Assembly (NCBI RefSeq): GCF_003030345.1
Contig: NZ_CP028158.1
Location: 7,750,001-7,814,000 of the forward strand
DNA length: 64,000 nucleotides
Source: Plantactinospora sp. BC1
GTDB lineage: Bacteria; Actinomycetota; Actinomycetes; Mycobacteriales; Micromonosporaceae
Direction: 5' to 3'
Part shown: piece by piece, positions 44,673 through 53,417 of the stretch
How positions within the stretch are numbered: position 1 is the stretch's first letter
Layout of the letters: each line of letters begins with the position of its first letter
The notes under the pieces: generated by a model
Database searches by the model: none
What the model was told of the DNA's origin: nothing
Seen by the model: the letters and a program-made list of their open reading frames with translations, nothing else
Program-made: the position numbers and the translations under genes

Positions 44673-45165
44673 CTGTGGGTTCGGCCAGGGCGGCGAGCAC
44701 TCCGGCGGCGTGGGTGACATCTGACGTAGTCCTCCGTGCCGCCTCTAGCTGTGCCCGTAGTGACTCGATGATTGCTGACGCCTCATCCCGGTCGGTGAGT
44801 GCGGCGGCGAGTTCCTGCCGAGCGGCGTCGCGTTCACGGACGGCCCACACGAGCTAACCACGCGCCCGGTCGCGGGCCTTTCGCAATTCAGCGAGGTTGC
44901 GTTGGAGCCGGTTGGCGCGGCGTTCGTCGACGGTTTCGGGGTCTTCCTCTTCGGCCGGTTTGCAGGTGGGTCGAACCGTGTAAGGTGCCAAAACTGATTC
45001 TGGCCGCTGACCTGCGACTTCAAGGACTCGTTTAGGTGGCCCGGTGGTACTCGTCGATGGTCCCTCCCATCCGTCGTCAACGTCGGACGACGCCATCGAT
45101 CGATCAGCACAACCACCTCTTGTTGCGGTCCCGGTGTCCGGTCGGGGCAGGCGGGCCCGGGTCAC
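44673..45165 (-). pseudogene. Coiled-coil gene relic interrupted by a TAG
   Basis: On the minus strand one frame is open on both sides of a single TAG at 44854-44856. Upstream it reads DPETVDERRANRLQRNLAEL then RKARDRARG; downstream it continues LVWAVRERDAARQELAAALT and DRDEASAIIESLRAQLEAAR. Both halves are charged, coiled-coil-like helices that would join smoothly if the stop were a Trp codon. I do not recognise the family. The tail runs into the helicase fragment, so the gene is broken at its 3' end too. This could be chance in G+C-rich DNA, hence the low score. Confidence 0.35.
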
Positions 45166-45443
45166 GATCTCGCAGCTGCACTGTGGGGCTGCAACTGCGC
45201 TGGCAGCAAGGGAGCGGCAGTCACGTGCCGGCGGCGTACGGGGGCGTCACCGCTGTTACCAGTCCGAAGGCTGCCGCTGGTCCCGACCTGTCCACTGCGG
45301 CGCCTACCGCACGGACGAGACCCGGACACCCGGATAACCCTGCGACAGGTAGCTTGACGATCCCCCAACTGCTGGGGTCGAGCCAGCCCCGCTGGCGGCG
45401 AATGTGGTCGCAGGCTGAGCCGCCCCCGCTTTGATGGAGCTTC

Positions 45444-45525
45444 TGATGTTCCCCGGGTTTGGTGGAGTCGGTTTGGTTGACTTTCGTGTGATGTTCCCCG
45501 GGTTTGGTGGAGTCGGTTCGGTTGG
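45444..45525. repeat. Tandem pair of IS3-type terminal sequences
   Basis: TGATGTTCCCCGGGTTTGGT followed by GGAGTCGGTTTGGTTGACTT begins at 45444 and repeats at 45489, a 45-base period, with one base changed in the second copy (GGTTCGG). The same terminal block, one T shorter, precedes the truncated IS3 orfA at 26409. Two such ends in a row suggest serial insertion or deletion of IS3-like elements at one spot. Confidence 0.7.
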
Positions 45526-45962
45526 CCGCTCCTGCACGTACTCGCACAGCCGCTCATTGGCGACCAGCTTCGCCGCCTTCGGACGCCTCGCGAGCAGTTC
45601 CGCCTTCACTGCGCGACCGACGCCCGGTAGTCGAGCTTGCCTCCCCGGGTCGCCGCGTTGCGACGCAACTCTCGCGAGACCGTCGAAGGGTCACGACCCA
45701 GCCGACGGGCGATCGCCCCGACTCCAAGACCCCCTGATCCTTGAGCGAGGCGATCTCCTCCCGTTCGGCGAACGACAGATACCGGCCCGTCACCTGGGTA
45801 ACCATGAACAACGGCATGCCGCCACGCTGCCGGAACCACCTGCTCCCGACCGTCTGCGACACACCCACCGCGACCCCGGCATCCTCGCTGGTCAACCGGC
45901 GATCCCGAGCACGACCTGCGGCAAAGGGGCGCGGTCGGCACGCTGGGGCGGCGGCGCAACAT
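45526..45962 (-). pseudogene. IS30 family transposase N-terminal relic, frameshifted
   Basis: Minus-strand frames together spell an IS30 transposase start. One frame gives MTSEDAGVAVGVSQTVGSRW and VTGRYLSFAEREEIASLKDQ. Another gives GAIARRLGRDPSTVSRELRR and NAATRGGKLDYRASVAQ. A third gives KAELLARRPKAAKLVANERL and CEYVQER. The HTH (PSTVSRELRR) is visible, but at least two frameshifts break it. The catalytic DDE domain is missing because the reading stops where the IS3-type repeats begin, so those elements probably inserted into this transposase. Confidence 0.7.
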
Positions 45963-46244
45963 GCCGGTGAGGGCCGGCCGAGTCGGCCGGGGACGACATG
46001 GTGTGCTCCGCTCGGGCCGTCGGCGGCACCATGTCGTCCCCGCGCGTCGTGGGTGTCAGCGGTAGAGGCGGATTGCCATCACGGTCGCCGGCGACACCAC
46101 GAACCGGCCGGACGCCGTGCCCTGCGTTGACCTCCGACCCCCGGACCGATGTGGCCGCTGACGGTGATCACGCCGCCGTCGTGCGGCACCGCGTCGTGTG
46201 CCGTCATGCTGGCGAGCCCCTGAACGTATGCGTTCGCGCGGTGT
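45963..46244. other. Intergenic with a faint minus-strand relic
   Basis: These 282 bases contain no confident gene. A minus-strand frame ending at 46056-46058 reads GRFVVSPATVMAIRLYR, which resembles the last strands of a secreted glycosidase, but the rest of such a gene is absent. Confidence 0.3.
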
Positions 46245-46682
46245 TCAGGTCCAGCGGATGGATCCGACCGGGAACGGCACCGGGCCGTTGCCGTCCTCGA
46301 ACGTCCGCCCCTGATAGTTGGGCAGTTCGTAGTGGGTGGCCGTGCAACCGGCGAAGGTCCGGTAGGAGCCCAGGTACTGCGGCCAGCCAGGCGATCCCAC
46401 GAACGGCATCGCGTGGTCGACGTCCGCGGTGGACGCGGTGCAACCGTGCGGAGCGGTGATAAACAGTGCCGGGCCCTCGAAGTCCGGGTCCTCGTACAGG
46501 ATCTCGATGACCACCTCGGCGGAGGCGGCCGGGCAGTGGTCCTGCCCGCCGGTGTGTCGCAGGTCGACGGCGCAGACGCGGGCCGCCGCGCGGGCCGGTT
46601 CGGCGGGCATGCCCGCGGTGGACAGCAGGATGGTGCCGAGAGCGGCGGTCAGCAGTGCGGTCGTACGGATGCTGGGGCGCAT
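46245..46682 (-). CDS. Secreted beta/gamma-crystallin-like protein
   Basis: The 145-residue protein has a signal peptide (TTALLTAALGTILLSTAGMP, cleavage near ARA-AA around 33). The compact mature domain has four cysteines (RVCAVDL, DHCPAA, HGCTAS, AGCTAT). The repeated patterns VVIEILYEDPDFEGPALFIT and THYELPNYQGRTFEDGNGPV, ending SIRWT, look like Greek-key strands of the crystallin/peptidase-inhibitor I36 type. Function is unknown; inhibitor or wall-associated roles are common in this fold. It lies 80 bases after a paralogue on the same strand, so the two probably form an operon. Confidence 0.7.
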   Translation of the reverse strand: MRPSIRTTALLTAALGTILLSTAGMPAEPARAAARVCAVDLRHTGGQDHCPAASAEVVIEILYEDPDFEGPALFITAPHGCTASTADVDHAMPFVGSPGWPQYLGSYRTFAGCTATHYELPNYQGRTFEDGNGPVPFPVGSIRWT

Positions 46683-46762
46683 GGTCGTTTCCCTTCCGGT
46701 TTTCGCTCTTCTTCGAATGGCGGTGCGGGGACGGCGCTGCCGAGTGCCGTCCCCGCGATCCG

Positions 46763-47350
46763 TCAGGTCCAGGTGATGGAGCTGGCCTCGTCGTCCATCC
46801 AGCCCATGTCGGCCTGCCCGGCGTCGTACGCCGTCGAGACGCCGGTGAAGTTGATGTGCTCGTAGTGCTTGGCGAGGCAGTTGGCGAACGTTTGGTAGGA
46901 GCCGATCTGGTCGTTCCAGCCGGCGGGCAGTGTCGCCATCAGCCAGTCCGTCTCGGCGGAAGTGCATCCGCTGGTTGCGGTGACGAGCAGCCGGCTGTCT
47001 TCGAAGTCGCTGTCCTCGTACTCGATGCCGATGACGATGTCGGCGGCGGCCGCGCGAGACCCGGACGGCTTTCCGCCACGGGTGTTGCTGGCCTCCAGAC
47101 GGGCCCGGAAGGCGCTGTCGCGCAGCGCCGCGTTCCCGTCCGCCGGGGCGTTGGAGATCCGGCCGCCGGTCGCCCGGGCGACCGCTTCGCTGAAGCTGGC
47201 GAAGCACACCGGGTTCGGTGCGGCGACACTGACGTCCAGGACGCACTGAGTGACCGGCTTGGCCTGTTCGGCGGCCTGCGCCGGTGCGGCGGCCGGCACG
47301 GCCAGTGCCAGAGCGACGACCGGTGCGAGCGTGAGCGCACGCAGAAGCAT
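46763..47350 (-). CDS. Secreted crystallin-like protein with N-terminal extension
   Basis: The 195-residue protein has a signal peptide (LTLAPVVALALAVPAAAPAQ, cleavage near AQA-AE). An approximately 75-residue N-terminal part includes VCFASFSEAVARATGGRISN, which resembles the propeptide or first repeat of small secreted inhibitors. The C-terminal domain (DIVIGIEYEDSDFEDSRLLV, then IGSYQTFANCLAKHYEHINF, ending SSITWT) is clearly paralogous to the next protein. Five cysteines are present after the signal. GAGGAGG precedes the ATG at 47350. It is divergent from the AfsR-like regulator, which may control both secreted genes. Confidence 0.72.
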   Translation of the reverse strand: MLLRALTLAPVVALALAVPAAAPAQAAEQAKPVTQCVLDVSVAAPNPVCFASFSEAVARATGGRISNAPADGNAALRDSAFRARLEASNTRGGKPSGSRAAAADIVIGIEYEDSDFEDSRLLVTATSGCTSAETDWLMATLPAGWNDQIGSYQTFANCLAKHYEHINFTGVSTAYDAGQADMGWMDDEASSITWT

Positions 47351-47485
47351 GAGGTTTCCTCCTCGATTCGGGTTAACCGGGCCCCGCGCCCGGTGAAAAC
47401 ACCTTCGCGTCCGGTTCTGGTCAGCAACCTTGCGGCGACCTTGCGGTCCAGTTCAGGATCGATCGACGGTGATGAAGGGTGGGTC

Positions 47486-50296
47486 GTGGAGTTCCTGCTG
47501 CTCGGGGAGGTCCAGGTGCGGGCCGACGGGGCTGGCGTGGATGCCGGCACGCCTCGGCAGCGGGCGGTCCTGGCGGCACTCGCGGTCGACGCTCCCCGGC
47601 CCGTCACCATCGAAACGCTGGTCGACCGGGTCTGGGACGAGGAGCCGCCGGTCGAGGCCCGCAACGTGGTGTACTCGCACGTCAGCCGGCTGCGGCGCAT
47701 GCTGCGCCGGGCCGGCGGGAGCGCGGCGCCGCAGATCGCGCGCCGGCCGTCCGGGTACGCGTTCGAGGTGGAACCGGACCGGATCGACCTGCACCGCTTC
47801 GGACGCCTCGCCGGCCGGGGGACCGATCCGCTCTGCCCCGATCGGGAGCGGGTCGACACGCTCGGCGCGGCGCTGCGGCTTTGGCGTGGTGTGCCGCTGG
47901 CCGGGTTGACCGGTGCCTGGGCGGAGCGGGTCCGGGACACCTGGCAACGGCGCCGGCTGGACGCCGCGGTCGCGTGGGCGCTTGCCCGGGTCCGCCTCGG
48001 CCAGCCCGAATCCGCTGTCACGGTGCTCACCGAGCTGGCCGTCGAGTACCCACTGGCGGAAGCGCTGGAGGAGGCGCTCATGCGGGCGCTGCACGCCGCC
48101 GGACGCGACGCCGAGGCCATCGCCCGGTACGCCACCCTGCGCGAGCGGCTCGCCGACCAGCTCGGGGTGGAGCCCGGTGCCGGCCTGCGGACCCTGCACC
48201 AGGCTCTGCTGCGCGGCACCCTGCCGCCGGCCGTGCGTACGCCCGGCGCGTCGCGCCGGCCGGTGACACCGTTGCAGCTGCCACCGGACGTGCTGGTGTT
48301 CGCCGGGCGGGAGCGAGAACTGGCCCAGCTCGAGGAGGCCGTCGCGGCCACCGAGAGGCACGGCACGGCGCTGATGATCGTGACCGGTACCGCAGGGGTC
48401 GGCAAGACGGCCCTGGCCGTACGGTGGGCGCACCGGGTGCGGGACCGGTTCCCGGACGGGCAGCTGTACGTCAACCTGCGGGGCTTCGACCCGACCGGCA
48501 CGCCACTGGAGCCGGCGGAGGCGCTACGCGGGTTCCTCGACGCTCTCGGTGTGCCGCCGGAGGGCGTACCGGCCGGCTTGCAGGCTCGGGCCGGCCTGTA
48601 CCGGAGCCTGCTGGCGGACCGCCACACGCTGGTGGTGCTGGACAACGCCCGCGACGCGGACCAGGTCCGGCCGTTGCTGCCCGCGGCCGCCGGTAGCGCG
48701 GCCGTCGTGACCAGCCGTGACCAGCTCACCGCGCTGGTGGCGGGGGGCGCCCGGCCGGTGACCCTCGGGCTGCTCGACCGCGTCGAGGCCGGTGACCTGC
48801 TGGCCCGTCGAATCGGCGTGCGGCGGATGGTCGACGAGCCCGGCGCGGTCGACGACATCATTTCCTGCTGCGCCCGGCTGCCGCTGGCGCTGAGCATCGT
48901 GGCCGCCCGGGCGGTGCTGCATCCACACTTCCCGCTCTCCACGCTCGCCGCCGAACTCGTCGGCGGCCACGGTGGGCCCCCGCAGGCGCGACTGCTGCCC
49001 TTCGCCGCTGCCGGGCCGCAGGCGGACCCGCGTACGGTGTTCTCCTGGTCGTACCTGCGGCTGACCCCGGCCGCGGCGGCGCTGTTCCGGATGCTCGGCG
49101 TGCATCCCGGCCCCGATCTGACCGTGCCGGCCGCGGCCAGCCTGGCGGGCCGGCCGCTGGCCGATGCCCGCACGTCGCTGGCCGAGCTGGCCCGCGCACA
49201 CCTCGTCGAGGAGCACCTGCCGGGCCGGTACGGGTGCCATGATCTGTTGCGGGCGTACGCGGCGGAGCTGGCCGAGACGGTCGACTCGCCAGCGGACCGG
49301 CGGGCGACGGCGGGTCGGATGCTGACGCACTACGCGCACACCGCCGACGCCGCCGATGCCCTCATCGATCCGCATCGTGACGTGCCAGCCGGCGTACCTT
49401 CCGTTCCGGCCGGTGTGCGGCCAGAGCCGGTGACCGGCAACGCGCAGGCGCTGGCCTGGTTCACCGCGGAACGGCCGGTGCTGCTCGCCGTCCTGCGCCG
49501 GGTGGCCGGCTTCGACGCGGAAGCCTGGCACCTGGCGTGGGCGATGCGCCGTTTTCTGGCATACCAGTGCCACTGGCAGGACGAGATCGAGGCGCTCACG
49601 ACAGCGCTGGGTGCCGCGCGACGGATGGGCGACTCGTCACGGGAGGGTTTCGCGCACTGCTACCTCGCGTGCACGCAGGTCCACTTCGGCCGCACCGACC
49701 TGGTACGGCGCCATCTGGCCTCGGCGCTCGACTGCTACCGGAATGCCGGAGACTCCGCCGGCCAGGCGCGCACCCATCACGTCCTTGCCTGGACGCTCGA
49801 CGCCGCTCACCGGTACTCGGAGGCGCTGGCGCACGCGGAGGCCGAGCTCGACCTGTACCGGACGATCGGCCACCGCGCCGGCCAGGCCCGCGCGCTCAAC
49901 GCGGTCGGCTGGTTCCACACCCGTCTCGGCGAGCACCACGCGGCCGTCGCCCAGTGCGAGGAGGCGCTGCGGCTGCAACGGCAACTCGGTGACCGGCTGA
50001 GTCAGGCGGGCACGCTGGACAGCCTCGGCTATGCCCGGCACCAGCTCGGGCAGCACGACCTCGCCTTCGCCCACTACCGCGCCGCCGCCGGCCTCTACCG
50101 CAGCCTCGGCCACCGCTACTACGAGGCGAACGTGCTCACCGCGCTCGGCGACGCCTGCCAGGCCACCGGGGACACGGCCGCCGCGCGCCGCGCATGGCAG
50201 GCGGCGCTAGACAACCTGGTCCTGTTGCGGCATGTCGACGCCAATGGGCTCCGGACTCGGCTGGCCGCACTGTCAACCGTGGACGAAACGGCTTGA
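47486..50296 (+). CDS. AfsR/SARP-type regulator (BTAD, NB-ARC, TPR)
   Basis: The 936-residue protein has an N-terminal winged helix (1-90; VEFLLLGEVQVRADGAGVDA) and a BTAD (about 95-240; RLADQLGVEPGAGLR). An NB-ARC ATPase follows, with Walker A MIVTGTAGVGKTALAVRWAH (Lys307), Walker B HTLVVLDNARDADQ and GLPLAL-like RLPLALSIVAARA. A C-terminal TPR array covers about 690-930. AfsR-like proteins are ATP-dependent activators of specialised metabolism, often phosphorylated by a Ser/Thr kinase. It precedes a RiPP-like precursor and radical-SAM gene by 142 bases, so it is a good candidate activator of them. GTG 47486 follows GAAGGGTGGG. Confidence 0.88.
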   Translation: MEFLLLGEVQVRADGAGVDAGTPRQRAVLAALAVDAPRPVTIETLVDRVWDEEPPVEARNVVYSHVSRLRRMLRRAGGSAAPQIARRPSGYAFEVEPDRIDLHRFGRLAGRGTDPLCPDRERVDTLGAALRLWRGVPLAGLTGAWAERVRDTWQRRRLDAAVAWALARVRLGQPESAVTVLTELAVEYPLAEALEEALMRALHAAGRDAEAIARYATLRERLADQLGVEPGAGLRTLHQALLRGTLPPAVRTPGASRRPVTPLQLPPDVLVFAGRERELAQLEEAVAATERHGTALMIVTGTAGVGKTALAVRWAHRVRDRFPDGQLYVNLRGFDPTGTPLEPAEALRGFLDALGVPPEGVPAGLQARAGLYRSLLADRHTLVVLDNARDADQVRPLLPAAAGSAAVVTSRDQLTALVAGGARPVTLGLLDRVEAGDLLARRIGVRRMVDEPGAVDDIISCCARLPLALSIVAARAVLHPHFPLSTLAAELVGGHGGPPQARLLPFAAAGPQADPRTVFSWSYLRLTPAAAALFRMLGVHPGPDLTVPAAASLAGRPLADARTSLAELARAHLVEEHLPGRYGCHDLLRAYAAELAETVDSPADRRATAGRMLTHYAHTADAADALIDPHRDVPAGVPSVPAGVRPEPVTGNAQALAWFTAERPVLLAVLRRVAGFDAEAWHLAWAMRRFLAYQCHWQDEIEALTTALGAARRMGDSSREGFAHCYLACTQVHFGRTDLVRRHLASALDCYRNAGDSAGQARTHHVLAWTLDAAHRYSEALAHAEAELDLYRTIGHRAGQARALNAVGWFHTRLGEHHAAVAQCEEALRLQRQLGDRLSQAGTLDSLGYARHQLGQHDLAFAHYRAAAGLYRSLGHRYYEANVLTALGDACQATGDTAAARRAWQAALDNLVLLRHVDANGLRTRLAALSTVDETA

Positions 50297-50438
50297 CGCA
50301 CCATATCGAGCCAGGCATCCTGCGCAGAATCGAACCTTTCAGCCTGAACCGCGCGGCGCTCGCACATCGCGTCCGACGTCGCGGTCCGCCGCACCGCGAG
50401 GAGAGGGTGAAAGGTTCACCGACAACCGGGGAGAACCG

Positions 50439-50678
50439 ATGACTTCGCTGACCTTCACCCAGGAAGATCTCGACGGCCTCGCCGCAGCGCTGGACACCTT
50501 GCAACTCAACCAGAAACAGCGCACGCTGCTGACCGCCGTACTCGCCAATGCCGCCACCTCCGTAGCGCTGCACACGCCACCGTCGTTCGACTCCTTCGCC
50601 GAGCAGTTCGACGCCGCCTACAGCCCCGGCCTGGCGCAATTCCTGGTGGATCCCGCCGGCCACATCATCCGCGGCTGA
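50439..50678 (+). CDS. Candidate RiPP precursor peptide
   Basis: The 79-residue peptide starts with an amphipathic helical leader (TFTQEDLDGLAAALDTLQLN, then KQRTLLTAVLANAATS). It ends with a more extended, Phe/Tyr-, Pro- and Gly-containing tail (PSFDSFAEQFDAAYSPGLAQ, FLVDPAGHIIRG) that could be the core. It has no cysteine, so thioether chemistry is unlikely, and C-methylation of the core is more plausible given the neighbour. GGGGAG lies six bases upstream of the ATG. The stop is separated by one base from the radical-SAM maturase start, the usual precursor-maturase spacing. No leader family is recognised with confidence. Confidence 0.6.
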   Translation: MTSLTFTQEDLDGLAAALDTLQLNQKQRTLLTAVLANAATSVALHTPPSFDSFAEQFDAAYSPGLAQFLVDPAGHIIRG

Positions 50679-50679
50679 C

Positions 50680-52545
50680 ATGCCGACCAGCCCCGACCGG
50701 ACGGCGTATCCGGTGGTGCTGGTGAGCATGCCGTTCATGGCAGCCGACCGGCCCTCCATCCAGATCGGCCTGCTCGCCGCGATCCTGCGCGAGCACGGGT
50801 TTCCGGCCACCACCCGGCATGCCGCTCTGGACTTCGCCGCCCGGCTGGGGCCCGCCCGCTACGACGCCCTCGCCCAGCACCGGGAACGGCTGATCGGCGA
50901 ATGGCTCTTCTCGGTGGAGGCGTTCGGTGCCGCGGCTCCCGACCCGCAGGGCCGCTTCCTCGACGACTTCTCCGAAGATCTCGCCCACCTCGGTGCCGGG
51001 GGCGAGACCCGGGAATGGCTGCTGCGCACCCGCGACAGGGACGTTCCCGCCGTCCTCGACGCGCTCGCCGACGAGGAAGCCTGGGCAGCTGCCCGGGTGG
51101 TCGGGTTCAGCTCCACCTTTCAGCAGAACGCCGCATCCATCGCCCTCGCCCGTCGCCTCAAGGCACGCCACCCCGGGCTGATCATCGTGTTCGGCGGCGC
51201 GAACCTCGACGCCGAGATGGGCGCCGCGTTGATGCGTACCGCCGACGTAATCGACTTCGGTGTCGCGGGGGAGGCGGACACCGCGCTTCCGCGCCTGCTC
51301 GACGCGCTGCGCAGCGGTCAGGACGGGGCCGACATCCCCGGTGTGATCCGGCGTACCGGCGGCCAGGTCGTCGCCGCACCGTCGGCGGCGCAGCTGGAGC
51401 ACCTCGACGCGTCGCCGCCACCGGACTACGACGAATACTTCGCGCGTGCCCGGCAGCTTCGGCTGTTGCCCGGCGGCGGCCACTGGAACGTCTGGCTACC
51501 GTTCGAGTCGGCCCGCGGCTGCTGGTGGGGCGCCAAGCACCATTGCACCTTCTGCGGTCTCAACGCCACCAGCATGCGATTCCGTACCAAGTCCGTCCCG
51601 CGGCTGCTGGCCGAACTCACCGGGCAGGCGCGGCGGTACGGCAGTCTCCGCTTCGAGGCCGTCGACAACATCCTCGGCACCACGCACCTGACCCACCTCA
51701 TGCCCCGGTTGCAGGAGACCCGCGCCGACTACGAGATCTTCTACGAGGTACGCGCCCACCTCACCCGCGCCCAGCTCCGCCTGCTCGCCGGCGCGGGTGT
51801 TCGGCACCTGCAACCCGGCATCGAATCACTCAGCAGCGCTGTGCTGCGTCTCATGGACAAGGGCACCACCGCCGCGCAGAACGTGAACCTCCTGCGGTGG
51901 GCCCGCTACTACGGCCTCACCGTCAGCTGGAACATCCTCTGGGGCTTCCCCGGAGAGACCGCGCGACAGTACGCCGACCAGGCCCGCCTGATCCCGCACC
52001 TGACCCACCTGACCCCACCCGCCGGTGCCTCGCGGATCTGGATGGAGCGCTTCAGCCCGCTGTTCAGCCAGCCGGAGCGCTTCCCCACGGTGTGGCGCGC
52101 ACCGGAACGAAGCTACGCATACGTCTACCCGCCGGGCACCGATCTGGACGAGTTGGCGTACTTCTTCGAATACGAGCTGGCGGACACGCTGCCGGACGAG
52201 GCGTACCAGCCGCTGCGGGAAGCCGTCGCAGACTGGTCCGCGGCATGGCAACGCCCGGAACCGCCCGCCCTCACGTACTGGTCGTCTCCCGGCTACCTGA
52301 GGATCTACGACGCGCGGCATCCGAGGCGGGAAGGCACGTACGAGTTCCGAGGGCTCCTCGCCGAGATCTACCTCGGCTGCGCGGAGAGGCCGACCAGCGC
52401 CGCGGCCCTCCGCTCCCGCCTGTCCACGCCGGTACCCGTACCCACCGTCGAGGAGGCCATCGGCGAATTCTGCGCACGCGGGCTCATGTTCCGCGACGGA
52501 TCACTCGCGCTCTCGCTGGCCCTCCCTGCGGTAGGGGGCCGGTAG
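50680..52545 (+). CDS. RiPP maturation B12-binding radical SAM C-methyltransferase
   Basis: The 621-residue protein has an N-terminal cobalamin-binding-like Rossmann region (about 10-215; VVLVSMPFMAADRPSIQIGL, VVGFSSTFQQN). A radical SAM domain follows with cysteines C281, C289 and C292 in GCWWGAKHHCTFCGLNATSM. A C-terminal helical extension contains WNILWGFPGET and TYWSSPGYLRIYD. This combination matches the RiPP maturation radical SAM protein 1 group (TIGR03975), thought to methylate unactivated carbons of a peptide. It follows the 79-residue peptide by one base. No transporter or peptidase gene follows, so export and leader removal must be encoded elsewhere. Confidence 0.88.
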   Translation: MPTSPDRTAYPVVLVSMPFMAADRPSIQIGLLAAILREHGFPATTRHAALDFAARLGPARYDALAQHRERLIGEWLFSVEAFGAAAPDPQGRFLDDFSEDLAHLGAGGETREWLLRTRDRDVPAVLDALADEEAWAAARVVGFSSTFQQNAASIALARRLKARHPGLIIVFGGANLDAEMGAALMRTADVIDFGVAGEADTALPRLLDALRSGQDGADIPGVIRRTGGQVVAAPSAAQLEHLDASPPPDYDEYFARARQLRLLPGGGHWNVWLPFESARGCWWGAKHHCTFCGLNATSMRFRTKSVPRLLAELTGQARRYGSLRFEAVDNILGTTHLTHLMPRLQETRADYEIFYEVRAHLTRAQLRLLAGAGVRHLQPGIESLSSAVLRLMDKGTTAAQNVNLLRWARYYGLTVSWNILWGFPGETARQYADQARLIPHLTHLTPPAGASRIWMERFSPLFSQPERFPTVWRAPERSYAYVYPPGTDLDELAYFFEYELADTLPDEAYQPLREAVADWSAAWQRPEPPALTYWSSPGYLRIYDARHPRREGTYEFRGLLAEIYLGCAERPTSAAALRSRLSTPVPVPTVEEAIGEFCARGLMFRDGSLALSLALPAVGGR

Positions 52546-52922
52546 AGAGCATTACGGCACCGGCGGGGGAGCACGTCCGGCGTCACGGGGCCGCCCTGCC
52601 GGCGGAGCGTCGCCGTCTCTCACCAGTTCGTGCCGACATCCGCCCAGCGGTCCGGGCCACGTCACCGTCTTCCACAAGCTGGCCGCGGGGCGACCGGCTC
52701 TGACGACGCCGCCCGCCGCGCTGTTGCCGAGTCCGCTCGCCTCACCCTCGGCACCCCGGCCGCCGTTCTCGGCCTGGTCGAAAGCATCTCCGACGCTCTC
52801 GCATGCCGTGCCCGGCCCGTCGGCGGCACCCGGGGCGATGACCAGGGGCCGCCGACGCCCGTTTGCGGTCGGCGGCTACACCGCGCCCGCCGTGTGCGCC
52901 TCGTTGACCGGCACCGCCACTG
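52546..52922. other. Intergenic after the radical-SAM gene
   Basis: These 377 bases contain only short frames with no family resemblance, and I see no strong hairpin. This may be eroded coding DNA. Confidence 0.35.
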
Positions 52923-53288
52923 TCAGCGGCCAATCCGGTCCAGGTCCGGTAGGGGGTGCTCGGCCACCGCCCTTCCGGCCGCGTCGTAGCCGACGAGCGT
53001 CGGTGGGTCGACGCGCTCGTCAGCCAGGTACCAGAAGAAGAACTGGCCCTCGGCGAGCAGTGCCGACCGGGTGGTCCCATCGGCCAGCCGCAGCTCAGCC
53101 CGGGCCGCGCCGCCGGCGGCGGCCCACATGGTGTGTATCCCACGGTCATCCGCCGACCCGCCGGTGCTGTGGAAGGGCCCACTGCCGCTGCCGCCGTCCC
53201 GGTCCGACTTCCGCTCACAGCTCCCGCCGGCCAGCCGGAAGTCCGCCGGAGCGGGCCGGTCGAGGGGGCCGGGCGTGTACCGTGCCAA
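52923..53288 (-). CDS. Unknown protein, probably truncated at its N-terminus
   Basis: The 121-residue frame has an uninformative first half (Pro/Ser/Gly-rich, FRLAGGSCERKSDRDGGSGS) and a second half that looks like a real beta domain: HTMWAAAGGAARAELRLADG, FFFWYLADERVDPPTLVGYD, AAGRAVAEHPLPDL. Such AELRLADG and VGYDAAGRxVAE strands occur at the ends of actinobacterial secreted or membrane proteins that I cannot name. The N-terminus shows no signal or membrane helix, so the frame may be the tail of a longer, eroded gene. Confidence 0.45.
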   Translation of the reverse strand: MARYTPGPLDRPAPADFRLAGGSCERKSDRDGGSGSGPFHSTGGSADDRGIHTMWAAAGGAARAELRLADGTTRSALLAEGQFFFWYLADERVDPPTLVGYDAAGRAVAEHPLPDLDRIGR

Positions 53289-53417
53289 ATCCTGTCGGAC
53301 AGGCTGTGAGCTGGGAGTCCTCAGCTCGAGCTGATGATCTCCGGCTTGGTCGTGCGGCTGTTGTACCTGGGAATGATCCGCCTGTTCAGCCGCCGGCCCA
53401 TCGGCACGTCCGGCGGT

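Noticed and set aside
45444-45525. Tandem 45-bp repeat considered as CRISPR or attachment site
   Set aside because: The same sequence precedes an IS3 orfA at 26409, so it is an IS end.
46939-49173. Long minus-strand frame opposite the AfsR gene
   Set aside because: It is Ser/Arg-rich low complexity opposite clear BTAD and NB-ARC motifs, so it is a shadow.
50292-50305. The 14-mer CTTGACGCACCATA shared with 19395-19408 at a stop codon
   Set aside because: By simple expectation several shared 14-mers occur by chance in 64 kb of biased sequence, and the flanks are unrelated.
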